Of a stretch of DNA of 64,000 nucleotides, positions 22,595 to 32,860 are shown one piece after another. Source of the stretch: Aradus depressus (Eukaryota > Arthropoda > Insecta > Hemiptera > Aradidae); contig OY759214.1 in NCBI GenBank assembly GCA_963662175.1, forward strand, positions 14,074,001-14,138,000. The letters run 5' to 3'. The notes under the pieces are model-generated. The model was not told the origin of the DNA. It saw only the letters and a list, made by a program, of their open reading frames with translations, and searched no databases. The first letter of the stretch is position 1. The number at the start of each line of letters is the position of its first letter. The position numbers and the translations under genes were made by a program.

Positions 22595-23223
22595 ATGACA
22601 TCTTTCTCTCAAACCCCATCATTTAGTAAAAAACGTATCTAATTTTAATTGCTAAAAATAGAAAATAAAAATATTGGCTTATAAATTTTTAAAATAAATT
22701 TATATTTAGTTTTAAAGCCTGGATGGTAAACCATACATTTAAAAAATATATATAGGGCCTGTTTATTCACGTTAAATTTCATATATTTCCTATTTATTAC
22801 CATCCTTTTCAAATATATCAGTGGATTTAATAAAGAGGTTTAAATTTTCTTACCGTTGAGGCAAAAATTACCATTTTTCTTATTATTAATTACATTACAT
22901 TAAAAAAAAAATTAGCAAATGCTTTTCGATCCATTCATCCGACTCAGTCCGCTCCTCCGAAAAGGTATCCCATTCCTGATTTATAGGATAAAATTCTTTA
23001 GCTTAAAAAAAATGTCACCTTCATATTTCGCCCCCTTGTAGGAATTCCAGTCATACGTCTATATCCAACTGAGACCACAGTTACGTTGCATATTCTCGTT
23101 ATATATACAATCTCGTCTGTATATATATATATATAAGCTTCTTCTTCGTTTCATCTTCCTGGGTAAGGTTGCCTCTCCCACTTCCTCTACTCCGCCCTCT
23201 CTTCTCCGAACCGCGTTCCTCTC
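22595..23223. other. No recognisable gene
   Basis: AT-rich. A C/T-rich patch with CpGs at 23140-23222 precedes the duplicated block. Confidence 0.35.
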
Positions 23224-23622
23224 CAACCCCGGACATGCATAATGTTTCAAAACATTCTGCGCATGATTAATAACGTATAAAACGCATAATTTTGTTAATG
23301 TATTAAAATGGTTACAAATTTAATGTATCGATCGTATGAATAGTAATGAAATGATTGTTTGTATTCTAACGAATATCCTCGAATTTATTTAACTCAAAAA
23401 AATCATTTTACGTTTGTATATTAACCTTTTGAAGTATAAATTGACATTAAATAAAAAAATTTAACTACCATAATATTCCTGACAGCTTGTAGAACGCTTG
23501 TGAATGTTATCAGATTTTTAGTTCATATGTATATGGCGCTGCGACTGCAAATATTGAACGGAACATGATTCTTTTGATGAAATAATAGCTTCTTTGTCAA
23601 ATAAATTTTCAGAGGTACATGA
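23224..23622 (+). repeat. 390-bp block, first of two direct copies
   Basis: From AACCCCGGACATGC to TTCAGAGGTACAT, repeated at 25084-25470 with roughly 93-95% identity by eye. Contains no ORF. Ends lack TG...CA, so it is not an obvious LTR. Confidence 0.8.
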
Positions 23623-23627
23623 TATAT

Positions 23628-23853
23628 ATGTCCATACAGGCCCTGAAGAAAGCACACTCAGTGTTGAAAGCTTGGCAGAAATTCTACAAGTTTGTTTTTA
23701 TCGACCACAAGCCTCATCTCTTCCCCTTTTTTTGCTCTTAATATTATTGATGTCGATGCTTTACCTGGAGAACTCTTCCTTCCGTTCCAATACGGCCTCC
23801 TGGAGTCTCTGCTCCCTCCTGCTGGAGAATGGCTTGCGCAAGATCCCCAATAG
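23628..23853 (+). pseudogene. Protein-like frame with one frameshift, unidentified
   Basis: ATG at 23628 opens MSIQALKKAHSVLKAWQKFY, KFVFIDHKPHLFPFF, and is then closed by TAA after a T7 run (23727-23733). Removing one T from the run lets the frame continue as ALNIIDVDALPGELFLPFQY, GLLESLLPPAGEWLAQDPQ-stop at 23851-23853. The composition is unlike the AT-rich background, which is why I list it. I do not recognise the family. It starts six bases after a duplicated 390-bp block and may be part of an element or a decayed exon or retrocopy. A minus-strand frame overlaps (23658-23885), so strand is not certain. Confidence 0.3.
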
Positions 23854-24505
23854 CCTACAACTAGATATGTATGCATAAAACACAAATAGGTACAAAGGTG
23901 TTATTTGAAACAAATTACTCATTATCTACATTTAGATAAGACAGGAGGGAGCTAAACACTCGTTCCGAGCGTAAGCCAACCAACAGTCAGAACTGTTTGT
24001 TCCACATTATAAAGGCATCAATTATGTTAATTAATTATACACAAAAATTATAATAATAAAAAGTTAAATAACAATAAGGATACAAAAAAAAAGTTTTAAT
24101 ATTGAGGTTACGTGTTGGTTGCGGTTGCGTGCTTATGTCAGTCGTTTGAATAATGGGAGGATTATAATTATATGTTGATATCGTTTTTCTAAGACTGGAG
24201 ATCTTGTTTAGACAAAAATGTAAAACGCTTTTTTTTCATTTTAAAAAAATTAATTATGGATTTGCAATTATGTACATTTAGGTCAAGACAAACGCACATT
24301 AAGCACTAATGGGTCAAATCGACCAATATCTGAACCTTGACCTCTCAGATATTAATGATTATCTGAGCATACGTTGTACCTAAACAATACAAGAGATATG
24401 TTTACAAATGTTTTTTGAACAATCATTTCAGAGTATGGACGGACTGGAAAAAGCAAAACATTTTGTATATTTCAAATGGTTATAACTCAAAAATATTGCA
24501 GCTAG

Positions 24506-24680
24506 AGGGCGCCGGTAACTAAGAAGTAGCCTACTGAACTCAAGATGGCGCATTCAAAACCCAGCCGAGCCCCTTAGGTTTTTTATCTGAAAGGTGAAAA
24601 AGCCTTGAGCACGATGTCCTTCGGATGAGACGTTAAGCGATGGTAATTAAGCCCGAGCATAAGTCACAATTACTAACAAT
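24506..24680 (+). mobile_element. SINE-A copy, internally deleted
   Basis: Head GAGGGCGCCGGTAACTAAGA through CTTCGGATGAGACGTTAAGC, then jumps to the terminus AAGCCCGAGCATAAGTCACA. The central ~130 bp is missing. Confidence 0.8.
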
Positions 24681-25083
24681 GTATATTGCAACTACGAGGG
24701 TGTATGAGCTCATTTTACATGTCTTGATTAGAGCTTTAATTTGAAGATTCGATCATGAATGTTGAGCTTTTTCCACATTTTTATAAACTCATATCGCTGA
24801 GACGATTAAAATAAAATTTCTTTTTGAAAAATCTGTACTTTTTGTATTCTCACTGCAAACGCAACTTTTACTCAGAAAATAATAATCATTTGAGAGTTTC
24901 GTCCCATCCGAAGGTTCAGACATAAGTTATTTTGACAAGGAGTTTCGAAGGAAAAGTGAGATTGTCCTAAACATGCTGAATACATATATCCCCGACATGA
25001 AACTACATCCTACCTAATTCCTAACGAGATACAATGCATCTAAACGTAATGACTAAACTGGGAAATAAAAAAAGTACTACTCA

Positions 25084-25470
25084 AACCCCGGACATGCGTA
25101 ATATTTCAAAACATTCTGCGCATGATTATTAATGTATATAACGCATAATTTTGTTAATGTATTAAAATGGTTACAAATTTAATGTATCAATCGTATGAAT
25201 GGTAATGAAATGATTGTTTGTATTCCAACGAATATCCTTGAATTTATTTAACTCAAAAAATCATTTTACGTTTGTGTATTAACCATTTTAAGTAAAAATT
25301 GTCATTAAATAAAAAAAATTAAATTACCATAATATTCCTAACAGCTTGTAGAACGCTTATGAATTCTATCAGATTTTTAGTTCATATGCGACCACAAATA
25401 TTGCACGGAACATGATTCTTTTAATGAAATATGCGCTTCTTTGACAAATAAATTTTCAAAGGTGCATTAT
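25084..25470 (+). repeat. 390-bp block, second direct copy
   Basis: Same order of sequence as 23224-23622, 1.86 kb downstream. Flanks differ, arguing against a simple local tandem duplication of a larger segment. Confidence 0.8.
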
Positions 25471-26607
25471 ACATGAATACTTTATATTGTATATATGTTT
25501 CATAACCCTTTATTATTATTAATTTGCTTAGCAAAAACAAATAAATATAAAACATAATTTTATTTATTACTCAAGATAGCTTTTATTGCAGTCAAAACGT
25601 TCAATAGTTAAAAAAAAAACTTTTACCGTAAACTTTTATATGTGGTAAAAATGGAGCAATCTAATGTATGTATATTTAATATACATATAATATACTATAT
25701 TATATACAAATACATAGAAGAACAATTCTCTGTACACATATAGTAAACGATATATATTATATATCAGAATAACACTGTTACCGGACTCACGCCCTCTAGT
25801 GTTTATTAAGTGGAGGAACATCTTCATTTTATGGTTCTTATTATAATTCTTCTGATTTTTGAAAAATGATAATTTTTTTTGGTTCACAGTGCTTTTTATT
25901 ATATTGAATTAGCATATCTTGAAAGACGTAAAAAGTAATTGGCACAAATATTAAGTTTTATTCGAGTCAGTTTTTTATGTTTTTAAACAAAAACTTAGGG
26001 AAATCATTTATTATCTTTGGACTGTTATCTGCCTTCCATCTTTCTTTTATTTAACTTGTTTCATGCTTTCAAAAAGCAATGTATGGAATTTATTCCATAT
26101 ACAATTGTTTTGTCTTTTCGACTGAAATAAGCGACTACCCAAGCTTCATATATTCCAGTCATTCTTTTATTGAAAATTCTCATTCTCTTAAACGAGTATT
26201 TTGTGGCACAAGTCTGCATATGGCATTTTTCTTGAGACATTTTTCGTTTTGGTGAGAAGATAGAGCAAACTGAATCTTTTGTGTGACAGTATACAAAGTT
26301 TTTTTTTTTGCTAAAATGGCACAAAATACTATAAAATTATCATAAGTAAATGTCTAATATCTTTTTCCAATACCTTGTTAGATGATGCAGAAATTATATT
26401 CTTTCGTCCTTCTTGAAAACTAGTAAGAAGCAGGATTGACCAACGATGTGTTAGGAGGAAGCTATCAGGCTTGTGTCAGATATATATTTCTACCAATACT
26501 CAGTGTGCCTTCTTCAGTGCCTGTATTAACATATTATGGAAAAATTCACCAATAACAAAAACTAAATTTGACCTAAAAAATAAATACAAATAGCCAATGA
26601 ATCAGTA
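25471..26607. other. No recognisable gene
   Basis: Very AT-rich, with short TATATA strips. A minus frame at 26061-26324 (87 aa, with NKRMTGIYEAWVVAYFSRKD) has a non-random look but no motif I can name. Confidence 0.3.
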
Positions 26608-26774
26608 CTTACCCATAACGAATTAATCAATTACGTTTGCACTTTCTCTTCAAAAGCAATCGACCATTTGAGATGAGATCAATAGTTGATTTACAATAGG
26701 ATCTAAATACTCATACTAAAAGTTGTGTTGATATATACCTCACATCGACAGTTATTAGTTTTTATTTTATTTTA
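26608..26774 (-). repeat. Dispersed repeat D, antisense
   Basis: ACGAATTAATCAATTACGTT and AGCAATCGACCATTTGAG. A SINE-A begins directly at its end. Confidence 0.6.
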
Positions 26775-27072
26775 GGGGACGCCAGTAGCTTAGAGGTAGC
26801 GTGCTATCCTACTGAGCTCAAGATCGCGGGTTCGAAACCTTGCCAAGGTCTTTTAATCTGAGAGGTGAAAAAACTTTGACCACGCCGCCCTTCGCGGGAC
26901 GTTAAGCGATGGTCCCGAGCCGATGTCAGGTACTCGTTAAAGACCCCTACCCTAGATTTAGGGTAGACAAAATTTACGACACTCATTGCAGAGTCGATGT
27001 CATGTCCACCAGAGCGCTCTGGTAGTAGGCGATATGAATCGTAGTGAAAGCCCGGGCATGAGTCATAATACC
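26775..27072 (+). mobile_element. SINE-A copy
   Basis: A-box AGTAGCTTAGAGGTAGCG, B-box GGGTTCGAAACC, body and terminus GCCCGGGCATGAGTCATAAT. Inserted in or beside repeat D. Its inverted partner lies 370 bp downstream. Confidence 0.85.
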
Positions 27073-27442
27073 TGTTGCGTTACCTCAACAGGTGTCGTTA
27101 TTTTCATATTATGACTTCAATTTAGTAGCAACTATATGATGATGGAATCGGGCCTCCTTTCAAAATGCACATATAATGCACGCATTGAACGTATCTTTTT
27201 TGTTTTTTTTTCTCATCAGGCAATTAGCAAATGTGAAATTATATAAAAATCTATTGAGAAAGTATTTTGTGGAGGTGAAAATTGCTGTTTTTTTGTTAAT
27301 TAATTTGTAGCCACCTTTGACATGACCAATCTAACATGAACCGAGATAAGTTCAAAGGTTATTGGAATGAACGTGTAACGATGCAATAGAGGATAACATC
27401 CTGTCTGGGCGTTTGGAAAATGTAGAACAGTGTTAAAAATTA

Positions 27443-27660
27443 TTAGTTATTGTGACTCATGCCCGGGCTTTAATTACGAGATCATATCGCCTACTACTAG
27501 AGCGCTCTTGTGTACACAGTGGGAGTCCTATATTTTGCCTACCTAGGTTTAGTTTCCTGGAGAGGTTAATGAGTACCTGACAATGCAGAGGCTAGGAACC
27601 ATCGCTTGACGTCCCATGACCGGGTTTCGAACCTACTTGTGCTCAGTAGGCTAGCAAGCA
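27443..27660 (-). mobile_element. SINE-A copy, inverted relative to 26775
   Basis: GTGACTCATGCCCGGGCTTT at the tail side to GGGTTTCGAACC at the head, with a deletion between the cloverleaf and the body. Confidence 0.8.
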
Positions 27661-28657
27661 AAATAATCACTGTTGGAGTCCCCCAAAACATGTTTCTAGA
27701 TCTAGAGTTAAGTTCAGCCATGCATAAATACGTCAATAGCTATTATCTAATACTCACAATTCATTTAGTTTATATTTTAATGTTGGTATAATGTTTAATA
27801 TATTTCAACAGGACAATCTTTCTTGTTATTCCAACAATTTCAGCCGACATGCTCCTGCAACCAAGACTACACACTGACTGACTGCACAAACTACACCACA
27901 TTTAGTAACAAAAATAAACTACCGACTGACATGAAACTACTCCAAATATCCAACTACGAATACAACGGACATCCACTTCCTTAAAGATGCAAAACTCTGT
28001 CAAAACAGACGACATAATTATTGTACTATTATAGTCGTCGCTAATGACCCTGAAGTCGATTCGACGTTAAATAAAATCACCTTTTTTCTACAAAGTATTT
28101 ATATAATATTATGTACTTTAACTTCTAAATTCTAATAAAGAATAAAACTAATGTAATTACTTTCAAAAAGAGACAAATATGACAAAAAAAAAATTTAAAA
28201 TATGTCACAAATGCAAAATGGTAATTTTAAAAACATCTGAAATTCTAATCTGCAAGTAAGTGACCTAAGAATCCACAATATATCTCTGAGGCTTACTGGT
28301 AGAAATTTCATAGAACTTAGAACAGTTGATAAAGCTTGTAATTTAGAAACTACTCAATAACAAAAACAAAACAATAATTTACCTTTTTATTTAAACATAC
28401 ATGCTTGCACTACATTCTTCAATAGTAATAAAACATTCTAGTAACATTTCACAACTGAAATCTGAGGAGATGTGACATCATCAAATACAAGTGTGATAAC
28501 AGATGCAGGTTAGATAGCATCATTTGGTTTGGCTATTCGACTTTATGTATCGATTTTAATTTCGATTTTTCCTTCTTATTATGTCCGATATTTTCAATTA
28601 ACTTCATATTATAATATATCTTGTTTGTTAGTGTACAATATTCTTGGTGAATAGAAA
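27661..28657. other. No recognisable gene
   Basis: AT-rich. 27830-28010 is relatively C-rich (CGACATGCTCCTGCAACCAA) with no long frame. Confidence 0.3.
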
Positions 28658-28750
28658 TTTAGGGTAGACAAAATTTAGGATTCTTATAGTGGAGTCATAT
28701 AGGCGATATAACATCGTGGTTAAAGCCCGGGCATGAGTCATAATAACTAA
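28658..28750 (+). mobile_element. SINE-A 3' fragment, target of a Harbinger-like insertion
   Basis: GGGTAGACAAAATTTAGGAT and AAGCCCGGGCATGAGTCATA, ending in ATAACTAA where the next element begins. Confidence 0.75.
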
Positions 28751-29067
28751 GGGGCTGTTCACAAACTACGTCACACGCCTAGGTAGGGGAGGGGGTTTAT
28801 AACTTATGTGATGATTGTGACGGTGGGGAGGGGGGGACTAAACAAATAAATGACGTCACGTGTACTTTAAAATAAGGGCATAGACAATGTTCTAAAAATT
28901 AATTTAATTAATGGCAAAACAAACATGTTCGCAGCAGTCATTACTTATTACAAGTTGTGAAGTGCAAAGACTCCAACTGTTGTAAACAATTTCGAAGTAG
29001 TCTTCTTAAAATTTTGCCGGATCGATTTCTTCCACCACCGTATTATTCAAAACGGCGACAGTCGAAA

Positions 29068-29101
29068 TTTTCTGAATTGACCGAAAGGTCAATTCAGAAA
29101 A
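29068..29101 (+). repeat. 15-bp perfect hairpin with GAAA loop
   Basis: TTTTCTGAATTGACC - GAAA - GGTCAATTCAGAAAA, immediately upstream of the zinc-finger frame in the Harbinger-like element. Confidence 0.85.
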
Positions 29102-29129
29102 CGGAGAATTTTCTCGACTTTTCCTGAAT

Positions 29130-29527
29130 TTGACATTGCAAAAAACTTTGTACCCTGAAGTTTTCAAGGAGCACAAGGAAGTTCCTTATGATATAGGATG
29201 CCCATCAATGCAAGGAGACATAAAGCGGAAGACTTGCAAAAAGTGTGGCGTGTACTTGGGGTCTTTGACATATTTAAAACGTCACTCGAAACAGTGCAAT
29301 ACGGAGGTACCGGTAGTTAAAGTTAGACCGGTTCGGGTTGCAGCTAGACGTCAACGAGAAATGTTGGCCATCATAAAAAAATCGAGGATCAAGAAGAAGG
29401 CGAGTGGTTCGATGACGACATGATAGACAGTAATAGGGAAATACCTGAACCATCTGACAGTGATCAATCTGAAATACCAATCATAACTATAGATGAACAT
29501 TTAAAACCAATTTGGGAGGAATCGTAA
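29130..29527 (+). pseudogene. C2HC zinc-finger protein inside the Harbinger-like element (frameshifted)
   Basis: The frame has no ATG at its 5' side (upstream codons are open for a short way, so the true start is lost or spliced). It contains CKKCGVYLGSLTYLKRHSKQC, a C-x2-C-x12-H-x3-C finger (about residues 36-56), then a basic stretch VKVRPVRVAARRQREML. At an A7 run (29374-29380) the frame shifts. In the next frame an acidic tail continues as IEDQEEGEWFDDDMIDSNRE, EIPEPSDSDQSEIPIITIDE, HLKPIWEES, stop at 29525-29527. Both halves look coding, so the original was one protein with finger, basic patch and acidic tail. Because it sits between the TIRs it is probably element-encoded: an accessory DNA-binding protein or captured host exon. 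No transposase motif is present. Confidence 0.55.
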
Positions 29528-29875
29528 TATTCCTCAGTCTTTTTTCATGATATGGATTATCTCGCTTGAATAATCGAAATGTTAAATACTTAAATCACTG
29601 TTCTTTTATTTAATTTATGAATACAGATGAATATAATATGTATGTTGTATTTATGATAAAATGAAGTTGTATTTATGATAAATTGAAGTTTTATTATTTT
29701 TATACCTACAATTAAGTACTTTTTTTTAAAAAAAAATTCAGTTTAAATTGAGGGGAAGGGGGGTATGAAAAAATGACGTCACGTTTAGGGGGGGTTCAAT
29801 TAAATGTGACAAGGGGGAGGGAGGGGGTTAAAAACACCTCAAAATTGCGTGACGTAGTTTGTGAACGGCCCCTAA

Positions 29876-30740
29876 CGTCTAATGTAAAAGAAAGGAATTA
29901 TTATGGTTTCTTTCGGAACTTCTGTTTATATCAGAAAGAGTTTCCGCACAAAATTAAAATTCAATTGAAATTCGTATCTCTTAAAAAAAATTGAATAAAT
30001 AAAATAAATACAGAAATGTTATTGGAGTCCCTTAAGAGGTATTCTCGAAGAGTACTATATGTAACATTTGCATTTTTCTATTCACTTCTATTATATATAA
30101 TTTTTTCTTCGATTTTCTAGTTCTCTATGTTTTTTCTGTCGAGCTTTAATAATATCAATTCCATTTTATGTAGCTATTCTTTCTTCAAATGCTTTTATGT
30201 TTCGCAAAGTTTATAATTTATGGGACATATTTTCAGTCACTTCATTATTAATGTATTTTTTATTTTATATCTGTATGGAAATCATTATGAGGTGTACATA
30301 AACAATGAAACATAAGTCCATTCTCAAAAATGTATATTTAGCATAAATAACTTGTAATGTTGTGGTTCTTCAGGAGATATTGTGACTGAGAAGAGACAAT
30401 TCCAACCATTTCCTGTCTTCAAAGAAATAGGTCTCTTGTTTTGGATTCTTAATGTTAAAATTGAAAAATAGAGAATTCAGATTGTGTTGAATTATTATCA
30501 TATATCTTAGAAATATATTTATGAATCAAGTAACATGCATATTTTTGACTTCTAGAAATTCTGAAAACAACCAGTTTTAAAAAAAAAAATAATAAAATAA
30601 TAGATTTAATGAGAATGGGGCACCATTATTTTTTTTTTCAGATTTTTTGGACGTTCTAACGCGAGCTATATTCATTTATGTACAGATTCTACTAACAAAA
30701 TCCTCTGGATACTATCTTCTCACCAGTAAAATAATGTAAA
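29876..30740. other. No recognisable gene
   Basis: AT-rich, no repeats of the named families, no motif-bearing frame. Confidence 0.35.
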
Positions 30741-30744
30741 ACTT

Positions 30745-31600
30745 CCCTCGCAAAGCCGTCCTCTTCCTGACAGAGATTTCTGAATGCTCATACTAAATTT
30801 TGTGTCGATACATTCATTACATCGGCATTTATTAGGGTTTTTGAGTTGATCCTCCTCCTCTGATCCCCCCCTCCCCTCTCTTTCTGTCAATTTCGCTGAA
30901 AATTATCCATAGTGGGATTTGGATTTAAATATGAAATTTCATGTTGATACATTCATTACAGAGGGCGCCGGTAGCTTAGAGATAGCGTGCTTGTCTACTC
31001 AGCTCAAGATCGCGGGTTTGAAATCCGGCCGAGGTCCTTAGGTTTTTTATTTGGGAGGTGCAAAAACCTTGAGTATGCCCTCCTCCGAATAGAAGTCTGT
31101 ACAATGTTAGGTACCTACTCATCAAAGACCTGCTATCAAAGGTAACTGAACATGGGTAGGCAAAATTTCTGACTCCCACTGTTGAGTCGGGCTCATTTCC
31201 ACTCTAAACTAACATTCAGTACATCGGCAGTTGTTGAGAGTCATTTTTGAGTTGAGCCCCCCTTCTTATCCCACCCTTTCCTTCAGTTAATTACGCGGAA
31301 AATTAATAGGTGTCATCCTTTTGGGGTTTTGAATTTACATATGTAATTTTGTGTTAATATTCAATACAACAGCAGTTATTAAAGTTTTTGTGTTAAGCTT
31401 CATCCTAATCCCCCCATTTTTTTCAGCAGGTTTGGCTGAAAATTAATCAGTGGTCGTCCTTATAGGGTTCTGAATACACACACAAAATTTCATATGGATA
31501 CATTCATGCTATTGGGGTTTATCTTGTTACAGAAAACAAACTGAAAACTCGACATGACCGATTACAAAACTACCCCTTATCTACGGAAATTAAATTAACC
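30745..31600 (-). repeat. Dispersed repeat D, long antisense copy split by SINE-A
   Basis: Two D stretches (30775-30957 and 31205-31600) with TTTTGTGTCGATACATTCAT and AATTAATAGGTGTCATCCTT. ACATTCATTACA and ACATTCAGTACA flank the SINE as an aged target duplication. Confidence 0.65.
30958..31204 (+). mobile_element. SINE-A copy inside repeat D
   Basis: GAGGGCGCCGGTAGCTTAGA head, B-box GGGTTTGAAATCC (mutated), body to GTCGGGCTCATTTCCACTC. The 3' third is missing. Confidence 0.85.
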
Positions 31601-31626
31601 TAAAAATAATTTTTCTTAACCTTAAA

Positions 31627-32860
31627 TTCAAATATCTGTTTCTTAACCACCAATTTGGTTTTCGAACCCATCACTCTACTGTACATCAGGGTCTTCTTGC
31701 CTTTCTGGACGTGGCTCAAGCTTTCGACCATTTTTGGCATCCTGGACTGCTCTTTGAACTAAAATACCTACTTCTTCTCTCATATTACCACATCCTCAAG
31801 TCGTACCTTTCCGACCGCTTTTTTAAGGTACCTCATAGTGAAGAGTACTCTGAATATATGCCTGTGAAGCTCGGGATCTCCAAGAAAGTGTTCTCGGTCC
31901 CATCCGCTGTACAGTTTAGACTGCTCTGCCCTAACAAGCTCAAGCAACCAATCAAGTCTGCTATCTTGGGAGGTTCTATCTAGACCGAAGACTAACATGG
32001 AACCCCCAAATCCTACTGAAAGACTATCCAGACTTTCTATTGAATAGAAACTGACCATTTACTTTATACGATGAACTTCGGGGTTGTGCTGTCATCTAAC
32101 ATCAAGCGTATCCAGTCTTTCCAACCCGTAGTCGTAAGAACAATATTCGATGCACCCTCCCATGTTTCCAACCTTATCCTCCATAATGACTTTAAAATTC
32201 TCTTTATAATTGAGAGGGCGCCGGTAGCTCAGTTGTATGCGTGCTTGACTTCTGAGCTCAAGGTCGTGGGTTCGTAGCCCGACCGAGGCCCTTAGTTTAT
32301 TTTATCTGGGAGGTAAAATAAACTTAAGCACGCCGTCCTTCGGATAGGACGTTAAGCGATGGTCCCGAGCCTGTACGATGTCAGGTACTCGTTAAAGACC
32401 CCTACCCTAGATGAATAAAAATTTAGGGTAGGCAAAATTTAGGACTCCCACAGTAGAGTCGGGCTCATGTCCACCAGAGTGACGAAAGAGCGCTCTGGTA
32501 GTAGGCGATATGACCTCGTAGTTAAAGCCCGGGCATGAGTCATAAAACCTAACCTAACCTCTTTATAATTGACCTCATCAAGTCCCTTTCCTTCAAAATC
32601 CATTCTAAACTTTTTTTCCTTAACAATATCCAAAATCTGGGCTCTTGCCACCCGTTTCCCATCCAGATAATCCCTCATCTCCCAATGAATTGGGCAGCGC
32701 TGGCCGAGAAACCTGCTTTTAAAATACAACAAAAATATTTAATGCTGCTGATGACCAGCTTCTCCCATCATGTACTGGCACTTTCAACTTTTTTTCTCTT
32801 TCTTGGTCTGCCTCCACTGCTGGATACTGCTCGTGCGAAATAAAATGGGAGTGAGTCTAA
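31627..32860 (+). mobile_element. Jockey-type LINE ORF2 remnant split by SINE-A
   Basis: Translated pieces in order: HQFGFR-like start with 'HHSTVHQ', then FLDVAQAFDHFWHPGLLFEL (RT motif A, with the catalytic Asp of F-x-D and AFD), YHILKSYLSDRFFKV, and PVKLGISKKVFSVPSA where PQGSVLGP is expected. A deletion follows, removing the YADD box. C-terminal sequence resumes at 32070: LTSNIKRIQSFQPVVVRTIF, DAPSHVSNLILHNDFKI. After the SINE (32214-32558) it continues DLIKSLSFKIHSKLFFLNN and CHPFPIQIIPHLPMNWAALA. Several frameshifts; a dead copy. In sense this is the palm, then the C-terminus after the thumb, of a Jockey-clade polymerase. Confidence 0.82.
32214..32558 (+). mobile_element. SINE-A, full-length young copy with 14-bp TSD
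   Basis: Exact 14-bp duplication CTCTTTATAATTGA (32200-32213 and 32559-32572). It is 345 bp, with head GAGGGCGCCGGTAGCTCAGT, intact body, terminus GCCCGGGCATGAGTCATAAA and tail ACCTAACCTAAC. It is inserted in the Jockey ORF2 remnant, so it is younger than that LINE. Best single reference for the family boundaries. Confidence 0.95.

Larger units (their letters stand above)
28751..29872 (+). mobile_element. PIF/Harbinger-like DNA element (1122 bp), TAA target duplication
   Basis: Ends GGGGCTGTTCACAAACTACG and, inverted, GGGGCCGTTCACAAACTACG (one mismatch in the first 24 bp). The flanks are TAA on both sides (28748-28750; 29873-29875). GGG-x-x-GTT ends with a 3-bp T(T/A)A duplication are PIF/Harbinger features. 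G-rich subterminal strips with GACGTCACGT occur at both ends. It carries a reading frame for a zinc-finger protein (29130-29527) but no DDE transposase that I can see. Confidence 0.75.

Noticed and set aside
23224..25470. Complete LTR retrotransposon
   Set aside because: No TG..CA ends, no primer-binding site or pol motifs recognised, and a 1.46-kb interior with a SINE; kept only as a finding.
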